Source: Acidobacteriota bacterium
GTDB taxonomy: Bacteria; Acidobacteriota; Terriglobia; Acidiferrales; UBA7541
Length of the DNA: 49,779 nt
NCBI GenBank assembly: GCA_018268785.1
Contig: JAFDVY010000014.1
Location: forward strand, 1 to 49,779
Direction: 5' to 3'
Part shown: positions 41,987 through 49,779 of the stretch, piece after piece
Numbering within the stretch: position 1 is the stretch's first letter
How the letters are laid out: every line of letters starts with the position of its first letter
Notes under the pieces: model-generated
What the model was told of the DNA's origin: nothing
Databases searched by the model: none
Seen by the model: the letters and a program-made list of their open reading frames with translations, nothing else
Program-made: the position numbers and the translations under genes

Positions 41987-42086
41987 TTTTTGCGCCGCAT
42001 TTGCATGGCAGACCTGCTGTCCGCTTATCGTGTAAACTGTTCCCTTCGAAAGTCATTCATAACTCGGTTGCGGGCCCCTATTCATC

Positions 42087-43571
42087 ATGATTCAGCCTTC
42101 CTTCACGGAATTTCAGCGTCTCGCCAAGCAGGGCAACCTCATTCCCGTTTACGATGTCTTTTCCGCGGATTTGCTGACGCCCGTCAGCGCGTATCTCCGT
42201 ATCGCGCAAGGCGCGCGCCATTCTTTCTTGCTGGAAAGCGTTGAAGGCGGCGAAAAAATCGCGCGCTACACGTTTGCCGGCGCGAACCCGGAAGAAGTAT
42301 TTCGTTACGCGAACGGTGCTTGTGTGCTCGAGAGCCGCGACCGCATCGTTTGGGAAGAAAAAGACCCTGTTTCGTTTCTCCGCGCGCGCATGGAGCGTTT
42401 CAAGCCGGTTCGCCTGCCGGGCTTGCCTCCGCTCGTCGCCGGCGCGATCGGCTATTTCAGCTACGACATGGTGCGGCTGATCGAGCGCCTGCCGAAAAAG
42501 CTGCGCGACGAAATCGGATTGTTCGACGCGATGCTCATGTTCTATCACGGGCTGATCGCATTCGATCACGTGCAACATCGCCTCTGGGTCGTGCGAAACG
42601 TATTCACCGAAGGGCCCGGCTCTCTGCGCGCGAAGTACAACGCTGCCGTCAAAGAGATCGAACGCACACGCAAGCTGTTGGAGCAGCCGGTCGAGGAAGA
42701 GAAGCCGAAGCCTTCCAAGTCAAAGCGTCGCGAAAAACTCAAGGTCTCTTCCAATGTCGCCAAGCCCGCGTATCTTGCGGCGGTGCGTAAAGTTAAGGAA
42801 TATATTCGCGCCGGTGACGTTTTTCAGGTCGTCATCGGCCAGAGGTTTTCCGCGAAGACCAAAGCCGCTCCATTTGAAATTTATCGCCAGCTTCGCGCGC
42901 TCAATCCTTCGCCGTATCTTTTTTATCTGCAAATGAATGACGTCGCCGTCGTTGGCAGCTCGCCCGAAATGCTCGTCAAGGTTCAAGGCCGCGACGTTTT
43001 CTACCGTCCGATTGCCGGCACTCGGTGGCGCGGCAAGGATGAAACCGAAGACCAGCGCCTCGAACGCGAGATGCTTGCCGATGAAAAAGAGCGCGCCGAG
43101 CACATCATGCTCGTCGACCTCGGCCGCAACGATCTCGGCCGCGTCTGCGAATACGGCAGCGTGCGTGTCGAAAAACTCATGACCGTCGAGCGCTACTCGC
43201 ACGTGATGCATCTTGTCTCCAGCTTGCGCGGGACTTTGCGTGAAGACGTGGACTGCTTCGATGCTCTGATGGCGTGTTTTCCGGCCGGAACTGTTTCCGG
43301 TGCGCCGAAAGTTCGCGCAATGGAAATCATCGAAGAACTGGAAAAAACGCGGCGCGGCATTTACGCCGGGGGAATTCTCTATCTCGATTTCGCGGGTAAT
43401 CTCGATTCCTGCATCGCGTTGCGCACCATGGTCATCAAGAACGGTGTTGCACACGTTCAAGCGGGCGGCGGCATCGTCGCGGACTCCACGCCCCTCGGCG
43501 AATTCGAAGAAAGCGTCAACAAATCCAAAGCGCTCGTACGCGCGCTGGAAGCGGCCCATGCAAAGCGCTAG
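42087..43571 (+). CDS. trpE: Anthranilate synthase component I
   Basis: The product is 494 residues from ATG 42087; no strong ribosome site is visible. It has the N-terminal TrpE domain (LTPVSAYLRIAQGARHSFLL, with LLES in the likely tryptophan feedback region) and the C-terminal chorismate-binding domain with VVIGQRFS, GSSPEMLV, RPIAGTRWRG, HIMLVDLGRNDLGRV and CFPAGTVSGAPK. It converts chorismate to anthranilate with ammonia passed from TrpG. A Lys/Arg-rich linker sits near residues 203-220. trpG follows after 27 bp. No leader peptide with tandem Trp codons was seen upstream. Confidence 0.96.
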   Translation: MIQPSFTEFQRLAKQGNLIPVYDVFSADLLTPVSAYLRIAQGARHSFLLESVEGGEKIARYTFAGANPEEVFRYANGACVLESRDRIVWEEKDPVSFLRARMERFKPVRLPGLPPLVAGAIGYFSYDMVRLIERLPKKLRDEIGLFDAMLMFYHGLIAFDHVQHRLWVVRNVFTEGPGSLRAKYNAAVKEIERTRKLLEQPVEEEKPKPSKSKRREKLKVSSNVAKPAYLAAVRKVKEYIRAGDVFQVVIGQRFSAKTKAAPFEIYRQLRALNPSPYLFYLQMNDVAVVGSSPEMLVKVQGRDVFYRPIAGTRWRGKDETEDQRLEREMLADEKERAEHIMLVDLGRNDLGRVCEYGSVRVEKLMTVERYSHVMHLVSSLRGTLREDVDCFDALMACFPAGTVSGAPKVRAMEIIEELEKTRRGIYAGGILYLDFAGNLDSCIALRTMVIKNGVAHVQAGGGIVADSTPLGEFEESVNKSKALVRALEAAHAKR

Positions 43572-43598
43572 ACTGAATTTTCAATTGGAGCTGGGCCG

Positions 43599-44162
43599 GT
43601 GATTCTGCTGCTCGACAACTACGACTCCTTCACTTACAACCTCGCGCAGTACCTCGGCGAGTTTGGTTGCAGCGTGGAAGTGCATCGCAACGATAAGATC
43701 TCCGTCGAGCACATCGCGCAACGTAAGCCGGAGGCGATCATCATTTCTCCCGGCCCCTGCACGCCGAGAGAAGCCGGCATTTCAGTGGAACTCGTGCAAA
43801 AACTCGCGGGCAAGTTCCCGATTTTAGGCGTGTGTCTGGGCCATCAGGCGATTGGCGAGGCATTTGGCGGGAAAATCATCCGTGCTCCCAAACTCTTCCA
43901 TGGAAAGACCAGCGAAATTCATCACGACGGTAAAGGCGTCTTCAGGAAATTGCCGAAGCCGTTCACGGCCACGCGCTATCACTCGTTGATCGTCGAGCGC
44001 AAATCGCTCCCACGCGAACTCACGATCACCGCGCAAACCGGCGACGGCATCATCATGGGAGTCCGCCACAAAAAATACAAACTCGAAGGCGTCCAGTTTC
44101 ATCCCGAGTCTGTGCTCACAACCTCAGGTAAACAACTACTGCGGAATTTCCTGTCACTGTAG
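43599..44162 (+). CDS. trpG: Anthranilate synthase component II (glutamine amidotransferase)
   Basis: The product is 187 residues from GTG 43599, with GGAG about 9 nt upstream. It is a class I glutamine amidotransferase with the opening LLLDNYDSFTYNLAQYLGE, the nucleophile Cys79 in GVCLGHQAIGEAFGG, and the HPES triad element. It releases ammonia from glutamine for TrpE; in some bacteria such a subunit also serves aminodeoxychorismate synthase (PabA). Its stop directly abuts the stop of the M20 dipeptidase gene on the other strand, with no base between. Confidence 0.96.
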   Translation: MILLLDNYDSFTYNLAQYLGEFGCSVEVHRNDKISVEHIAQRKPEAIIISPGPCTPREAGISVELVQKLAGKFPILGVCLGHQAIGEAFGGKIIRAPKLFHGKTSEIHHDGKGVFRKLPKPFTATRYHSLIVERKSLPRELTITAQTGDGIIMGVRHKKYKLEGVQFHPESVLTTSGKQLLRNFLSL

Positions 44163-45710
44163 CTACCAGTCCAATCCCGCCAGCAGCGCCCCATACGTCT
44201 CCATCCCTTTCCAGAAATGTCCCAGCCGCAGATTCTCATCCGAGCTATGTTGATGATTGTCGTAGTTCACGATCGGTACGCCAATCCACGGCAGCCCCAA
44301 ATCTTCGAAAATATACATGGGCACACTGCCGCCCAGCGTCGGAGCAATCACGGCATTTCCGTCCGCGGCCTCCTGCACCACTTGAATCAAGGCTTTTGAA
44401 ACCGGCAAGTCCATCGGCGTTCGAGAAGCTGGATAATTCCACACATCCTTCACAACGCGGACCACTTTTGGATGCGCCAGTCGTTCTTCCTTCGTGGGCG
44501 TATCCGTAGTGACGAAATAACCTTGCTTGCGGATGAAGGCGACAATTTGGTCGAACTTCTTCCCGGGTTCTTCGCCCTTCACCAGACGTACGTCCAGAGC
44601 GGCTTCGGCCTTGTCCGGTACAACGTTTTGCGCTTGTTCGCCAACGTACGCGCTCCTCATTCCGCGGATGTTGAGCGATGGCAGTTGCAGCAATTCGACC
44701 AGACTCTTTCCGCCGCCATCTGGTTTCGCAAACTCTAGCTCACGCGCCAGTTCCGCGTCGTTCTTCGGCATTGCCTCCAACGCTTTTCTTTCCACGTTGC
44801 CAAGCGGCGCAACGTCGTCATAAAAGCCATCCACCAACACGCGCCCATCTTCATTTTTCATGGAAGCGAGAAGCCGCGCCATTTGAAGCGCCGGATTTGG
44901 CGCCCAGTTTCCGTAATGCCCGCTATGCAATGCCCGAATGGGCCCGTAAGTGGTCAACTGGAAACCGAGAATCCCGCGATTGCCAAAAAAAACCAGCGGC
45001 CGCCCGCTCTGATGTACCGGCCCATCCGCGGTGATCAGCAAGTCCGCTCCCAATAGATTCTTGTGAAGCTCCAGCGTGTGCTGCAAATTCGGAGATCCCG
45101 CTTCCTCTTCGCCCTCGAAAATCACTTTCAGATTCACAGCCAGCGGAATCTTCTTTTCGTTCAGCGCATCCAGCGCCGTGAGTAGTGCCACAATCGGCGA
45201 CTTATCGTCGGACGCCGATCGCGCGTAAATTCTCCAGTCATCTTTGTAGTGGGTTGCCAAATCCTGCGCAGGGAAGGGAATTTGTTTGCCGCCCGCCTCG
45301 ATCGCGTTGTCATACAAGGTCGGTTCAAACGGCGCTTTGTCCGTCCACGCTGCGGCATCCACCGGCTGCCCATCGTAGTGCGCATAGAAAATCACGGTAC
45401 GTTTTGCGCCCGGCACTTCCAGCTTTCCAAATACCACCGGCCCGCGCCCTTCGATTGGCAACAAATGCGTTTCGATGCCTCGCGCTTCAAGCATCCCCTG
45501 CAACCGTTCCGCATTCTTCTGGATATTTGCCGTGTCGCTAGCGATATTTGGAATTGCCAGAAATTCCCGCAATTCGCGCATGATCCGGTCTTCATTCGCT
45601 TGCCGGTATTCGCGCACAGCCTTCACTGCGCCCTGCACTTGGGCCGTTTCTTGCGCCAGGGCGCCATAGGGCAGAATCCCCAGTACCAATCCCAACAAGA
45701 TTTTTCTCAA
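44163..45710 (-). CDS. Exported M20 family dipeptidase
   Basis: The product is 515 residues. The TTG start at 45710 has GAGGAG 7 nt upstream, and the signal peptide (ILLGLVLGILPYGALAQ) begins right there, so it is well supported. The two-zinc M20 site is visible: FYAHYDGQP, RSASDDKSP, FEGEEEAGSP and DGPVHQSGRP, with a final histidine in YDNHQHSSDEN. The long insert with LHSGHYGNWAPNP belongs to the CNDP/PepV-like dipeptidases. It would cleave dipeptides in the periplasm. It lies between trpG and trpD but on the trpD strand, with 28 bp to the trpD stop, so it may be transcribed with trpD. Confidence 0.92.
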   Translation of the reverse strand: MRKILLGLVLGILPYGALAQETAQVQGAVKAVREYRQANEDRIMRELREFLAIPNIASDTANIQKNAERLQGMLEARGIETHLLPIEGRGPVVFGKLEVPGAKRTVIFYAHYDGQPVDAAAWTDKAPFEPTLYDNAIEAGGKQIPFPAQDLATHYKDDWRIYARSASDDKSPIVALLTALDALNEKKIPLAVNLKVIFEGEEEAGSPNLQHTLELHKNLLGADLLITADGPVHQSGRPLVFFGNRGILGFQLTTYGPIRALHSGHYGNWAPNPALQMARLLASMKNEDGRVLVDGFYDDVAPLGNVERKALEAMPKNDAELARELEFAKPDGGGKSLVELLQLPSLNIRGMRSAYVGEQAQNVVPDKAEAALDVRLVKGEEPGKKFDQIVAFIRKQGYFVTTDTPTKEERLAHPKVVRVVKDVWNYPASRTPMDLPVSKALIQVVQEAADGNAVIAPTLGGSVPMYIFEDLGLPWIGVPIVNYDNHQHSSDENLRLGHFWKGMETYGALLAGLDW

Positions 45711-45738
45711 TTTCCTTCTCCTCTGCCCCTTGGTGGCG

Positions 45739-46758
45739 CTAAGCGCCGTAATTCGCCAACTCTTCTAATTTCTTCTTCGCCGCTCCGCTTCGCATGGCTT
45801 CGGCCGCAGATTCTGCGCCTTCTCGCAACGTCTTTGCATTCCCTGTAACGAGAAGTGCTGCTCCTGCGTTCATCGCCACAATATCTCTGCATGCGCCGCG
45901 CTCTCCCTCAAAAATCCGCCGGATGAGAGCAGCATTCTCTTTTGCCGTCCCTCCTCGAATCGACCCCAAGCCGGCGCGCTGCACGCCAAATTCCTCCGGT
46001 GTCACTTCATAGCGCGTAATTTTTCCCTCTTTCAATTCCACAATCCGTGTCGGCCCCGCCAGGGAAATCTCATCGAGCCCGCCCTCGCCATGAATCACCA
46101 TGGCGTGCTCCGTCCCCAGCTCGCGCAATGTTTCCGCAACCAGCTCCAAGACATTCGCCGAAAAAACCCCCAACACTTGTGCTTGCGCTCCCGCAGGATT
46201 CGTCAGCGGACCCAGCAAATTAAACACAGTCCCCACTCCAATTTGTTTTCGGGCAGGCGTCGCATAACGCGTGGCTGTGTGTGCAGCTTGCGCGAACAAA
46301 AATCCAATCCCAGTCTCGCGAATCGCTCTCCCTGTCTCCAGAAATGGCAAATCAATCCGCACGCCAAGCGCTTCCAGCACGTCCGCCGATCCGCTCAGCG
46401 AACTCGCCGCGCGATTCCCGTGTTTGGCCACCCTCGCGCCCGCCGCCGCAGCCACAATCGCCGCTGCCGTCGAAATGTTAAAAGTCTGCGCGCCGTCGCC
46501 GCCCGTTCCGCACGTGTCCACCATATTCGCCGGAAGTACTTCGCCTTCCGCAAATACGCGCGCCGCGTGCCGGCGCATCACACGAGCAAATGCCGAGAGT
46601 TCCATGACCCGATAGGGGCGCGCGTTTAGCGCCCTCAGCAGCCGCACGATCGCTGGCGTTTCCAGCCGCCCGCCGAGCAGTTCTTCCATTACGCTTTCGG
46701 CTTCCGCGCTTTCCAGCACGCCGCCCTTTTCCACTTTTTCAATCAGGGGATTGCTCAT
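45739..46758 (-). CDS. trpD: Anthranilate phosphoribosyltransferase
   Basis: The product is 339 residues from ATG 46758, preceded by AAAGG. An in-frame ATG at 46788 would add ten residues and cannot be excluded. It has the PRPP-binding motif DTCGTGGDG, KHGNRAASSLSGSADVLEAL, and the conserved NLLGPLTNPAGA. It transfers phosphoribose to anthranilate, the second step of tryptophan synthesis. It is on the strand opposite to trpE-trpG and read toward them, so the trp genes are split here; trpC, trpF and trpAB are not in this window. Confidence 0.95.
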   Translation of the reverse strand: MSNPLIEKVEKGGVLESAEAESVMEELLGGRLETPAIVRLLRALNARPYRVMELSAFARVMRRHAARVFAEGEVLPANMVDTCGTGGDGAQTFNISTAAAIVAAAAGARVAKHGNRAASSLSGSADVLEALGVRIDLPFLETGRAIRETGIGFLFAQAAHTATRYATPARKQIGVGTVFNLLGPLTNPAGAQAQVLGVFSANVLELVAETLRELGTEHAMVIHGEGGLDEISLAGPTRIVELKEGKITRYEVTPEEFGVQRAGLGSIRGGTAKENAALIRRIFEGERGACRDIVAMNAGAALLVTGNAKTLREGAESAAEAMRSGAAKKKLEELANYGA

Positions 46759-46842
46759 CAGCGCCTTTTGCTCCCGTTCTTGCTCCATCGCGGCGTTGCA
46801 GGTAAACTTCTATGTTCTACGACTGAACAAAATCTTAACAGT

Positions 46843-46859
46843 TGACCGTCCTGCGGTCA
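46843..46859. promoter_or_regulatory. Palindrome upstream of sucC, candidate operator
   Basis: TGACCG and CGGTCA flank TCCTG, an exact 6-bp inverted repeat overlapping a TTGACC that could act as a -35. The matching -10 region (AATACG) is weak. It lies 22 bp before the sucC start. A repressor or activator site is inference. Confidence 0.25.
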
Positions 46860-46881
46860 CAACCAATACGGAACATCACGA

Positions 46882-48051
46882 ATGAAGATTCATGAATATC
46901 AAGCCAAGGCGATTCTCGCTCGTTACGGCGTTACAACTCCCCGCAGTGAAGTTGCTTTTACTAAAGAAGAAGCACGCGACGGGGCGCAACGCCTCAAATC
47001 GAGTGTAATCGTCGTTAAAGCGCAGATTCACGCCGGCGGCCGTGGCAAAGCCGGTGGAGTAAAACTCGTCCATTCGCCGGACGAAGCGGCTGAAGTCGCC
47101 ACGCGCATGCTCGGCATGAACCTTGTCACCATTCAGACTGGCCCGGGCGGACGTATCGTCAAGCGCCTTCTCATTGAAGAAGGCCTCGACATTAAGCGCG
47201 AGCTTTATCTTTCGTTGTTGGTCGATCGCAGCGTTGGCCGTGTCGTGTTCATGGCCAGCGCCGCCGGCGGCATGGAAATCGAAGAAGTTGCCAAAAATAA
47301 CCCCGACGCCATCATCAAGGAGATTGTGCATCCTGCCGTTGGCTTGCAGCCCTATCAAGCGCGCAAGCTCGCGTTCGGTCTCGGTCTCACTGGAGAGGTC
47401 GCCAACAACGCCGCGCCCTTTTTCCAGGCCCTGCATCGCGCGTTCGTGGACACGGATGCCTCCATGCTCGAAATCAATCCGTGCGTCCTCACCGGCGACG
47501 GCAAACTCGTCGCCCTCGACGCAAAGATGACGTTCGATGACAACGGCCTCTTCCGCCACAAGGATCTCCGCGGCCTCCGCGATCTCGACGAAGAAGATCC
47601 GCTTGAAGTCGAAGCTTCGAAGTATGGCCTTAACTACATCAAGCTCGACGGCAGCGTCGGCTGCATGGTCAATGGTGCCGGCCTCGCCATGGCCACAATG
47701 GACATCATCAAATATGCCGGAGGTTCAGCCGCGAATTTCCTCGATGTTGGCGGCGGAGCTTCCGCCGATCAGGTGAAGAACGCATTCCGCATTCTGATGA
47801 GCGATCCCGCCGTAAAAGCGGTGTTCATCAATATTTTCGGCGGCATCCTGCGTTGCGATGTTCTCGCCACCGGAGTGGTCGCCGCGGCAAAGGAACTCCA
47901 GTTGAAAGTCCCCGTCGTCGTTCGCATGGAAGGCACCAACGTCGAACAAGGCCAGCAAATCTTGCGCGACTCCGGCCTCAACTTCACCATCGCCAACGGC
48001 ATGAAGGACGGCGCGCAAAAGGTTGTGGCTCTGGCGGGAGGTGCGCGATGA
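46882..48051 (+). CDS. sucC: Succinyl-CoA synthetase beta subunit
   Basis: The product is 389 residues from ATG 46882. The opening [17 protein letters not shown] is diagnostic, followed by an ATP-grasp domain ([19 protein letters not shown]), [12 protein letters not shown], and the C-terminal flavodoxin-like domain ([32 protein letters not shown]). With the alpha subunit it interconverts succinyl-CoA and succinate, making ATP or GTP in the citric acid cycle. It overlaps sucD by 4 nt. Confidence 0.97.
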   Translation: MKIHEYQAKAILARYGVTTPRSEVAFTKEEARDGAQRLKSSVIVVKAQIHAGGRGKAGGVKLVHSPDEAAEVATRMLGMNLVTIQTGPGGRIVKRLLIEEGLDIKRELYLSLLVDRSVGRVVFMASAAGGMEIEEVAKNNPDAIIKEIVHPAVGLQPYQARKLAFGLGLTGEVANNAAPFFQALHRAFVDTDASMLEINPCVLTGDGKLVALDAKMTFDDNGLFRHKDLRGLRDLDEEDPLEVEASKYGLNYIKLDGSVGCMVNGAGLAMATMDIIKYAGGSAANFLDVGGGASADQVKNAFRILMSDPAVKAVFINIFGGILRCDVLATGVVAAAKELQLKVPVVVRMEGTNVEQGQQILRDSGLNFTIANGMKDGAQKVVALAGGAR

Positions 48052-48917
48052 GCGTTCTTGTAAACGAAAAAACGCGCCTCATCGTGCAAGGCTTCACCGG
48101 ACGCGAAGGCACGTTTCATGCGCAGCAAATGATTGAGTACGGCACAACCGTCGTTGGTGGCGTCACGCCAGGTAAAGGCGGCACAAAGCATCTCGAACGC
48201 CCCGTGTTTGACACCGTTGCGGAAGCCGTCAAAGCCACGGGCGCAAACGCATCGGTGATTTTCGTTCCACCGCCGTACGCTGCTGATGCCATTCTCGAAG
48301 CAGCCGACGCGGAGTTGCCTCTCGTCATTTGCATCACCGAAGGCATCCCCGTTCTCGACATGGTTCGCGTCTCGCTGACGATTGACCGCGACAAGACCCG
48401 GCTCGTCGGGCCGAACTGCCCCGGCGTTATTTCTCCCGGCAAATGCAAAATCGGGATCATGCCCGGGCGCATTCACAAGCCCGGTCACGTCGGCATCGTT
48501 AGCCGCAGCGGCACACTCACCTATGAAGCTGTGGATCAGCTCACGCGGCTCGGCATCGGCCAATCCACCTGCATCGGCATCGGCGGAGACCCCATTATCG
48601 GCACTCCGTTCCTGGACGCCATCAAGCTCTTCAACGACGATCCGGAAACGCACGCCATCATTCTCATCGGCGAAATCGGCGGCAACGCGGAAGAAGTCGC
48701 CGCCGCATGGATTAAAGCCAACGTGAAAAAGCCGGTCGTCGGCTTCATCGCCGGGCAAACTGCGCCGCCTGGCCGTCGCATGGGCCACGCAGGAGCCATC
48801 ATTTCCGGTGGACAGGGAACCGCGAAAGACAAATACGTCGCCATGGCCGCCGCCGGAATCAAAACCGTCGAAACGCCAGCCGACCTCGGCAGCACGCTAG
48901 CCGCAGCCTTGAAGTAG
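48048..48917 (+). CDS. sucD: Succinyl-CoA synthetase alpha subunit
   Basis: The product is 289 residues; ATG 48048 overlaps the sucC stop (ATGA). It has the N-terminal CoA-binding domain ([28 protein letters not shown]), [20 protein letters not shown], and the phosphorylated histidine in [12 protein letters not shown] (His247). It forms the catalytic heterodimer or heterotetramer with SucC. A terminator-like hairpin follows 8 bp after the stop. Confidence 0.97.
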   Translation: MSVLVNEKTRLIVQGFTGREGTFHAQQMIEYGTTVVGGVTPGKGGTKHLERPVFDTVAEAVKATGANASVIFVPPPYAADAILEAADAELPLVICITEGIPVLDMVRVSLTIDRDKTRLVGPNCPGVISPGKCKIGIMPGRIHKPGHVGIVSRSGTLTYEAVDQLTRLGIGQSTCIGIGGDPIIGTPFLDAIKLFNDDPETHAIILIGEIGGNAEEVAAAWIKANVKKPVVGFIAGQTAPPGRRMGHAGAIISGGQGTAKDKYVAMAAAGIKTVETPADLGSTLAAALK

Positions 48918-48925
48918 TTGTAGTG

Positions 48926-48950
48926 GCCGATCTTTAGATCGGCGCTTTTT
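48926..48950 (+). terminator. Terminator-like hairpin after sucD, inside a TGTAG-type repeat
   Basis: An 8-bp stem GCCGATCT/AGATCGGC (48926-48933 and 48936-48943) is followed by GC and TTTTT at 48946-48950. The preceding TGTAG (48919-48923) marks it as a member of the palindromic repeat family, which here could serve as the sucCD terminator. Confidence 0.65.
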
Positions 48951-48959
48951 CTTGGTTTG

Positions 48960-48993
48960 TGTAGAGCAGTCGCTTCAGCCCGGCATCTTCGAT
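48960..48993. repeat. TGTAG-type repeat just before ndk
   Basis: TGTAG at 48960-48964 is followed by CTTCAGCCCGG and the tail CATCTTCGAT. Positions 48972-48993 are identical to 20231-20252. It ends 11 bp before the ndk ribosome site, so it lies in the ndk leader. Confidence 0.7.
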
Positions 48994-49017
48994 GTAAATT
49001 TCATGGAGGAATTTTCA

Positions 49018-49437
49018 GTGTCTCTCGAACGCACATTCGCAATCATCAAGCCCGACGCGGTCTCCCGCGGAATTCAAGGCGAAATTCTCGCTCGCATCCA
49101 AAAAGCCGGTTTCACCATCGTGGCCATCAAATCCATGCGTCTCACAAAGGAAGAAGCTGGCGGCTTTTACGCCGTCCACAAAGCGCGTCCCTTCTTCGGC
49201 GAACTCACGGACTTTATGAGCTCCGGAAAAATCATCGCCATGGTGCTCGAAGCCGACGCTGCAATCCTGAAATGGCGAGACACGATGGGCGCCACCGATC
49301 CCAAAAAAGCCGCACCCGGAACCATTCGCCACGATCTCGGCACTAGCATCGGCAACAACGTCACGCACGGATCCGACGCCCCGGAAACGGCTGCATTCGA
49401 AATTGGCTACTTCTTCGCTGGTCTCGAACTCATCTAG
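49018..49437 (+). CDS. ndk: Nucleoside diphosphate kinase
   Basis: The product is 139 residues. GTG 49018 is chosen because GGAGGA lies 7 nt before it; the in-frame ATG at 49003 precedes that site. The opening [16 protein letters not shown] and the catalytic His117 in NVTHGSD are diagnostic. It balances nucleoside triphosphate pools by passing phosphate from ATP through the histidine, and often uses the ATP or GTP made by succinyl-CoA synthetase, encoded next to it. Two palindromes follow the gene. Confidence 0.97.
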   Translation: MSLERTFAIIKPDAVSRGIQGEILARIQKAGFTIVAIKSMRLTKEEAGGFYAVHKARPFFGELTDFMSSGKIIAMVLEADAAILKWRDTMGATDPKKAAPGTIRHDLGTSIGNNVTHGSDAPETAAFEIGYFFAGLELI

Positions 49438-49447
49438 CAGCCAGTGA

Positions 49448-49465
49448 CACAGACTTGAGTCTGTG
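49448..49465. repeat. Perfect palindrome after ndk
   Basis: CACAGACT and AGTCTGTG flank TG, an exact 8-bp inverted repeat 10 bp after the ndk stop. The CTTGAG core matches the CTTNAG centre of the TGTAG-type repeats, though it lacks the TGTAG start. There is no T tract on the plus strand, so it is a weak terminator at best. Confidence 0.6.
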
Positions 49466-49479
49466 CTCTCCCTTGCTCT

Positions 49480-49506
49480 TGTAGGGGCGGGACTTTAGTC
49501 TGTCCC
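49480..49506. repeat. TGTAG-type palindrome before bfr
   Basis: TGTAG at 49480-49484 is followed by GGGCGGGACTTTAGTCTGTCC, an imperfect inverted repeat with the CTTTAG centre. Together with the palindrome at 49448 it fills most of the ndk-bfr gap. Confidence 0.6.
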
Positions 49507-49525
49507 TTCTTCGTTCCCGTTCCTG

Positions 49526-49554
49526 CTGACTCCCGCTTTGTCCCGCGCTATACT
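49526..49554 (+). promoter_or_regulatory. Candidate promoter of the bacterioferritin gene
   Basis: CTGACT (49526-49531) and TATACT (49549-49554) are 17 bp apart, near the normal -35/-10 layout. The predicted start near 49561 is only a few bases before ATG 49564, and no ribosome site is visible, which would give an almost leaderless transcript. Confidence 0.45.
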
Positions 49555-49563
49555 CGTCCCATT

Positions 49564-49779
49564 ATGAAAGGTTCACCGAAAGTCCTCGACGAACTCAACA
49601 AAGCCCTCCGCGATGAACTCACCGCCATCAACCAATATTTCCTCCACGCGGAAATGTGCGAAAACTGGGGCTACGACCGCCTCTCCGAATACATCAAGAA
49701 GCAATCCATCGGCGAAATGAAACACGCCGAAGCGCTCATGGAACGCATTCTCTTCCTCGATGGTGTGCCGAACATGCAG
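49564..49779 (+). CDS. bfr: Bacterioferritin, N-terminal part (cut by window end)
   Basis: The 72 codons from ATG 49564 run off the window. The sequence matches the first helices of bacterioferritin: [15 protein letters not shown] with the di-iron ligand Glu18, and [18 protein letters not shown] with Glu51, His54 and the heme-binding Met52. The full protein is normally about 155-160 residues and assembles into a 24-subunit shell that oxidises and stores iron, with heme between subunits. The predicted promoter sits directly before the start. Confidence 0.94.
   Translation, partial: MKGSPKVLDELNKALRDELTAINQYFLHAEMCENWGYDRLSEYIKKQSIGEMKHAEALMERILFLDGVPNMQ

Overview
The window reads as a chromosomal stretch from a diderm, heterotrophic bacterium, most likely a member of the Acidobacteriota. 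That placement is inference, based on protein style: secreted imidazolonepropionase-like amidohydrolases in tandem, DUF4199, a lipid A cluster using LpxI, many secreted peptidases, and short intergenic palindromes starting TGTAG. No rRNA gene, CRISPR array, prophage or insertion sequence was seen. The left edge cuts a multicopper oxidase and the right edge cuts a bacterioferritin.

Left part (1-22.5 kb). A Tat-exported multicopper oxidase and a small Cys/His-rich lipoprotein lie on the minus strand, followed by tRNA-Arg(CCT) and an AsmA-family gene. A tightly coupled run of four secreted proteins follows (3480-9718): three tandem amidohydrolase-fold proteins, of which only the middle one keeps the metal ligands, and a LolA-like protein with a charged linker. 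On the minus strand come a 58-residue Cys/His protein, a membrane hybrid histidine kinase, a type-B carboxylesterase and an acyl-CoA dehydrogenase. Then a membrane-anchored LuxR-type regulator, a DUF4199 protein and a VOC protein (plus strand), a beta-oxidation type thiolase carrying a palindromic in-frame insertion (minus), two small exported or membrane proteins, and a radical SAM enzyme.

Middle part (22.5-42 kb). An ABC ATPase-permease-TPR trio meets an M1 metallopeptidase gene tail to tail. A divergent TPR/gluzincin peptidase and an M20 peptidase follow. A long, mostly translationally coupled run comes next: fabZ-lpxA-lpxI-Gfo/Idh-TonB-like-32-residue membrane peptide-miaA-hflX-66-residue membrane protein (30477-37663), joining lipid A synthesis, energy transduction and tRNA modification/ribosome-rescue genes. 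After a 517-bp gap come pgsA, an AMMECR1 protein, a secreted repeat protein and fused aroDE.

Right part (42-49.8 kb). trpE-trpG, then an exported M20 dipeptidase and trpD on the opposite strand, then sucCD, ndk and the start of bfr, with a cluster of short palindromes around ndk.

A large-scale feature cuts across this layout. In sampled rows the plus strand is C-rich from 1 to about 22.5 kb and again from about 42 kb, but G-rich between, regardless of gene direction. This suggests an inversion of roughly 20 kb. The best leads are the three-member amidohydrolase set with two apparent pseudoenzymes, two overlooked small genes (9748-9924 and 34926-35024), the palindrome inserted in the thiolase gene, and the skew island.
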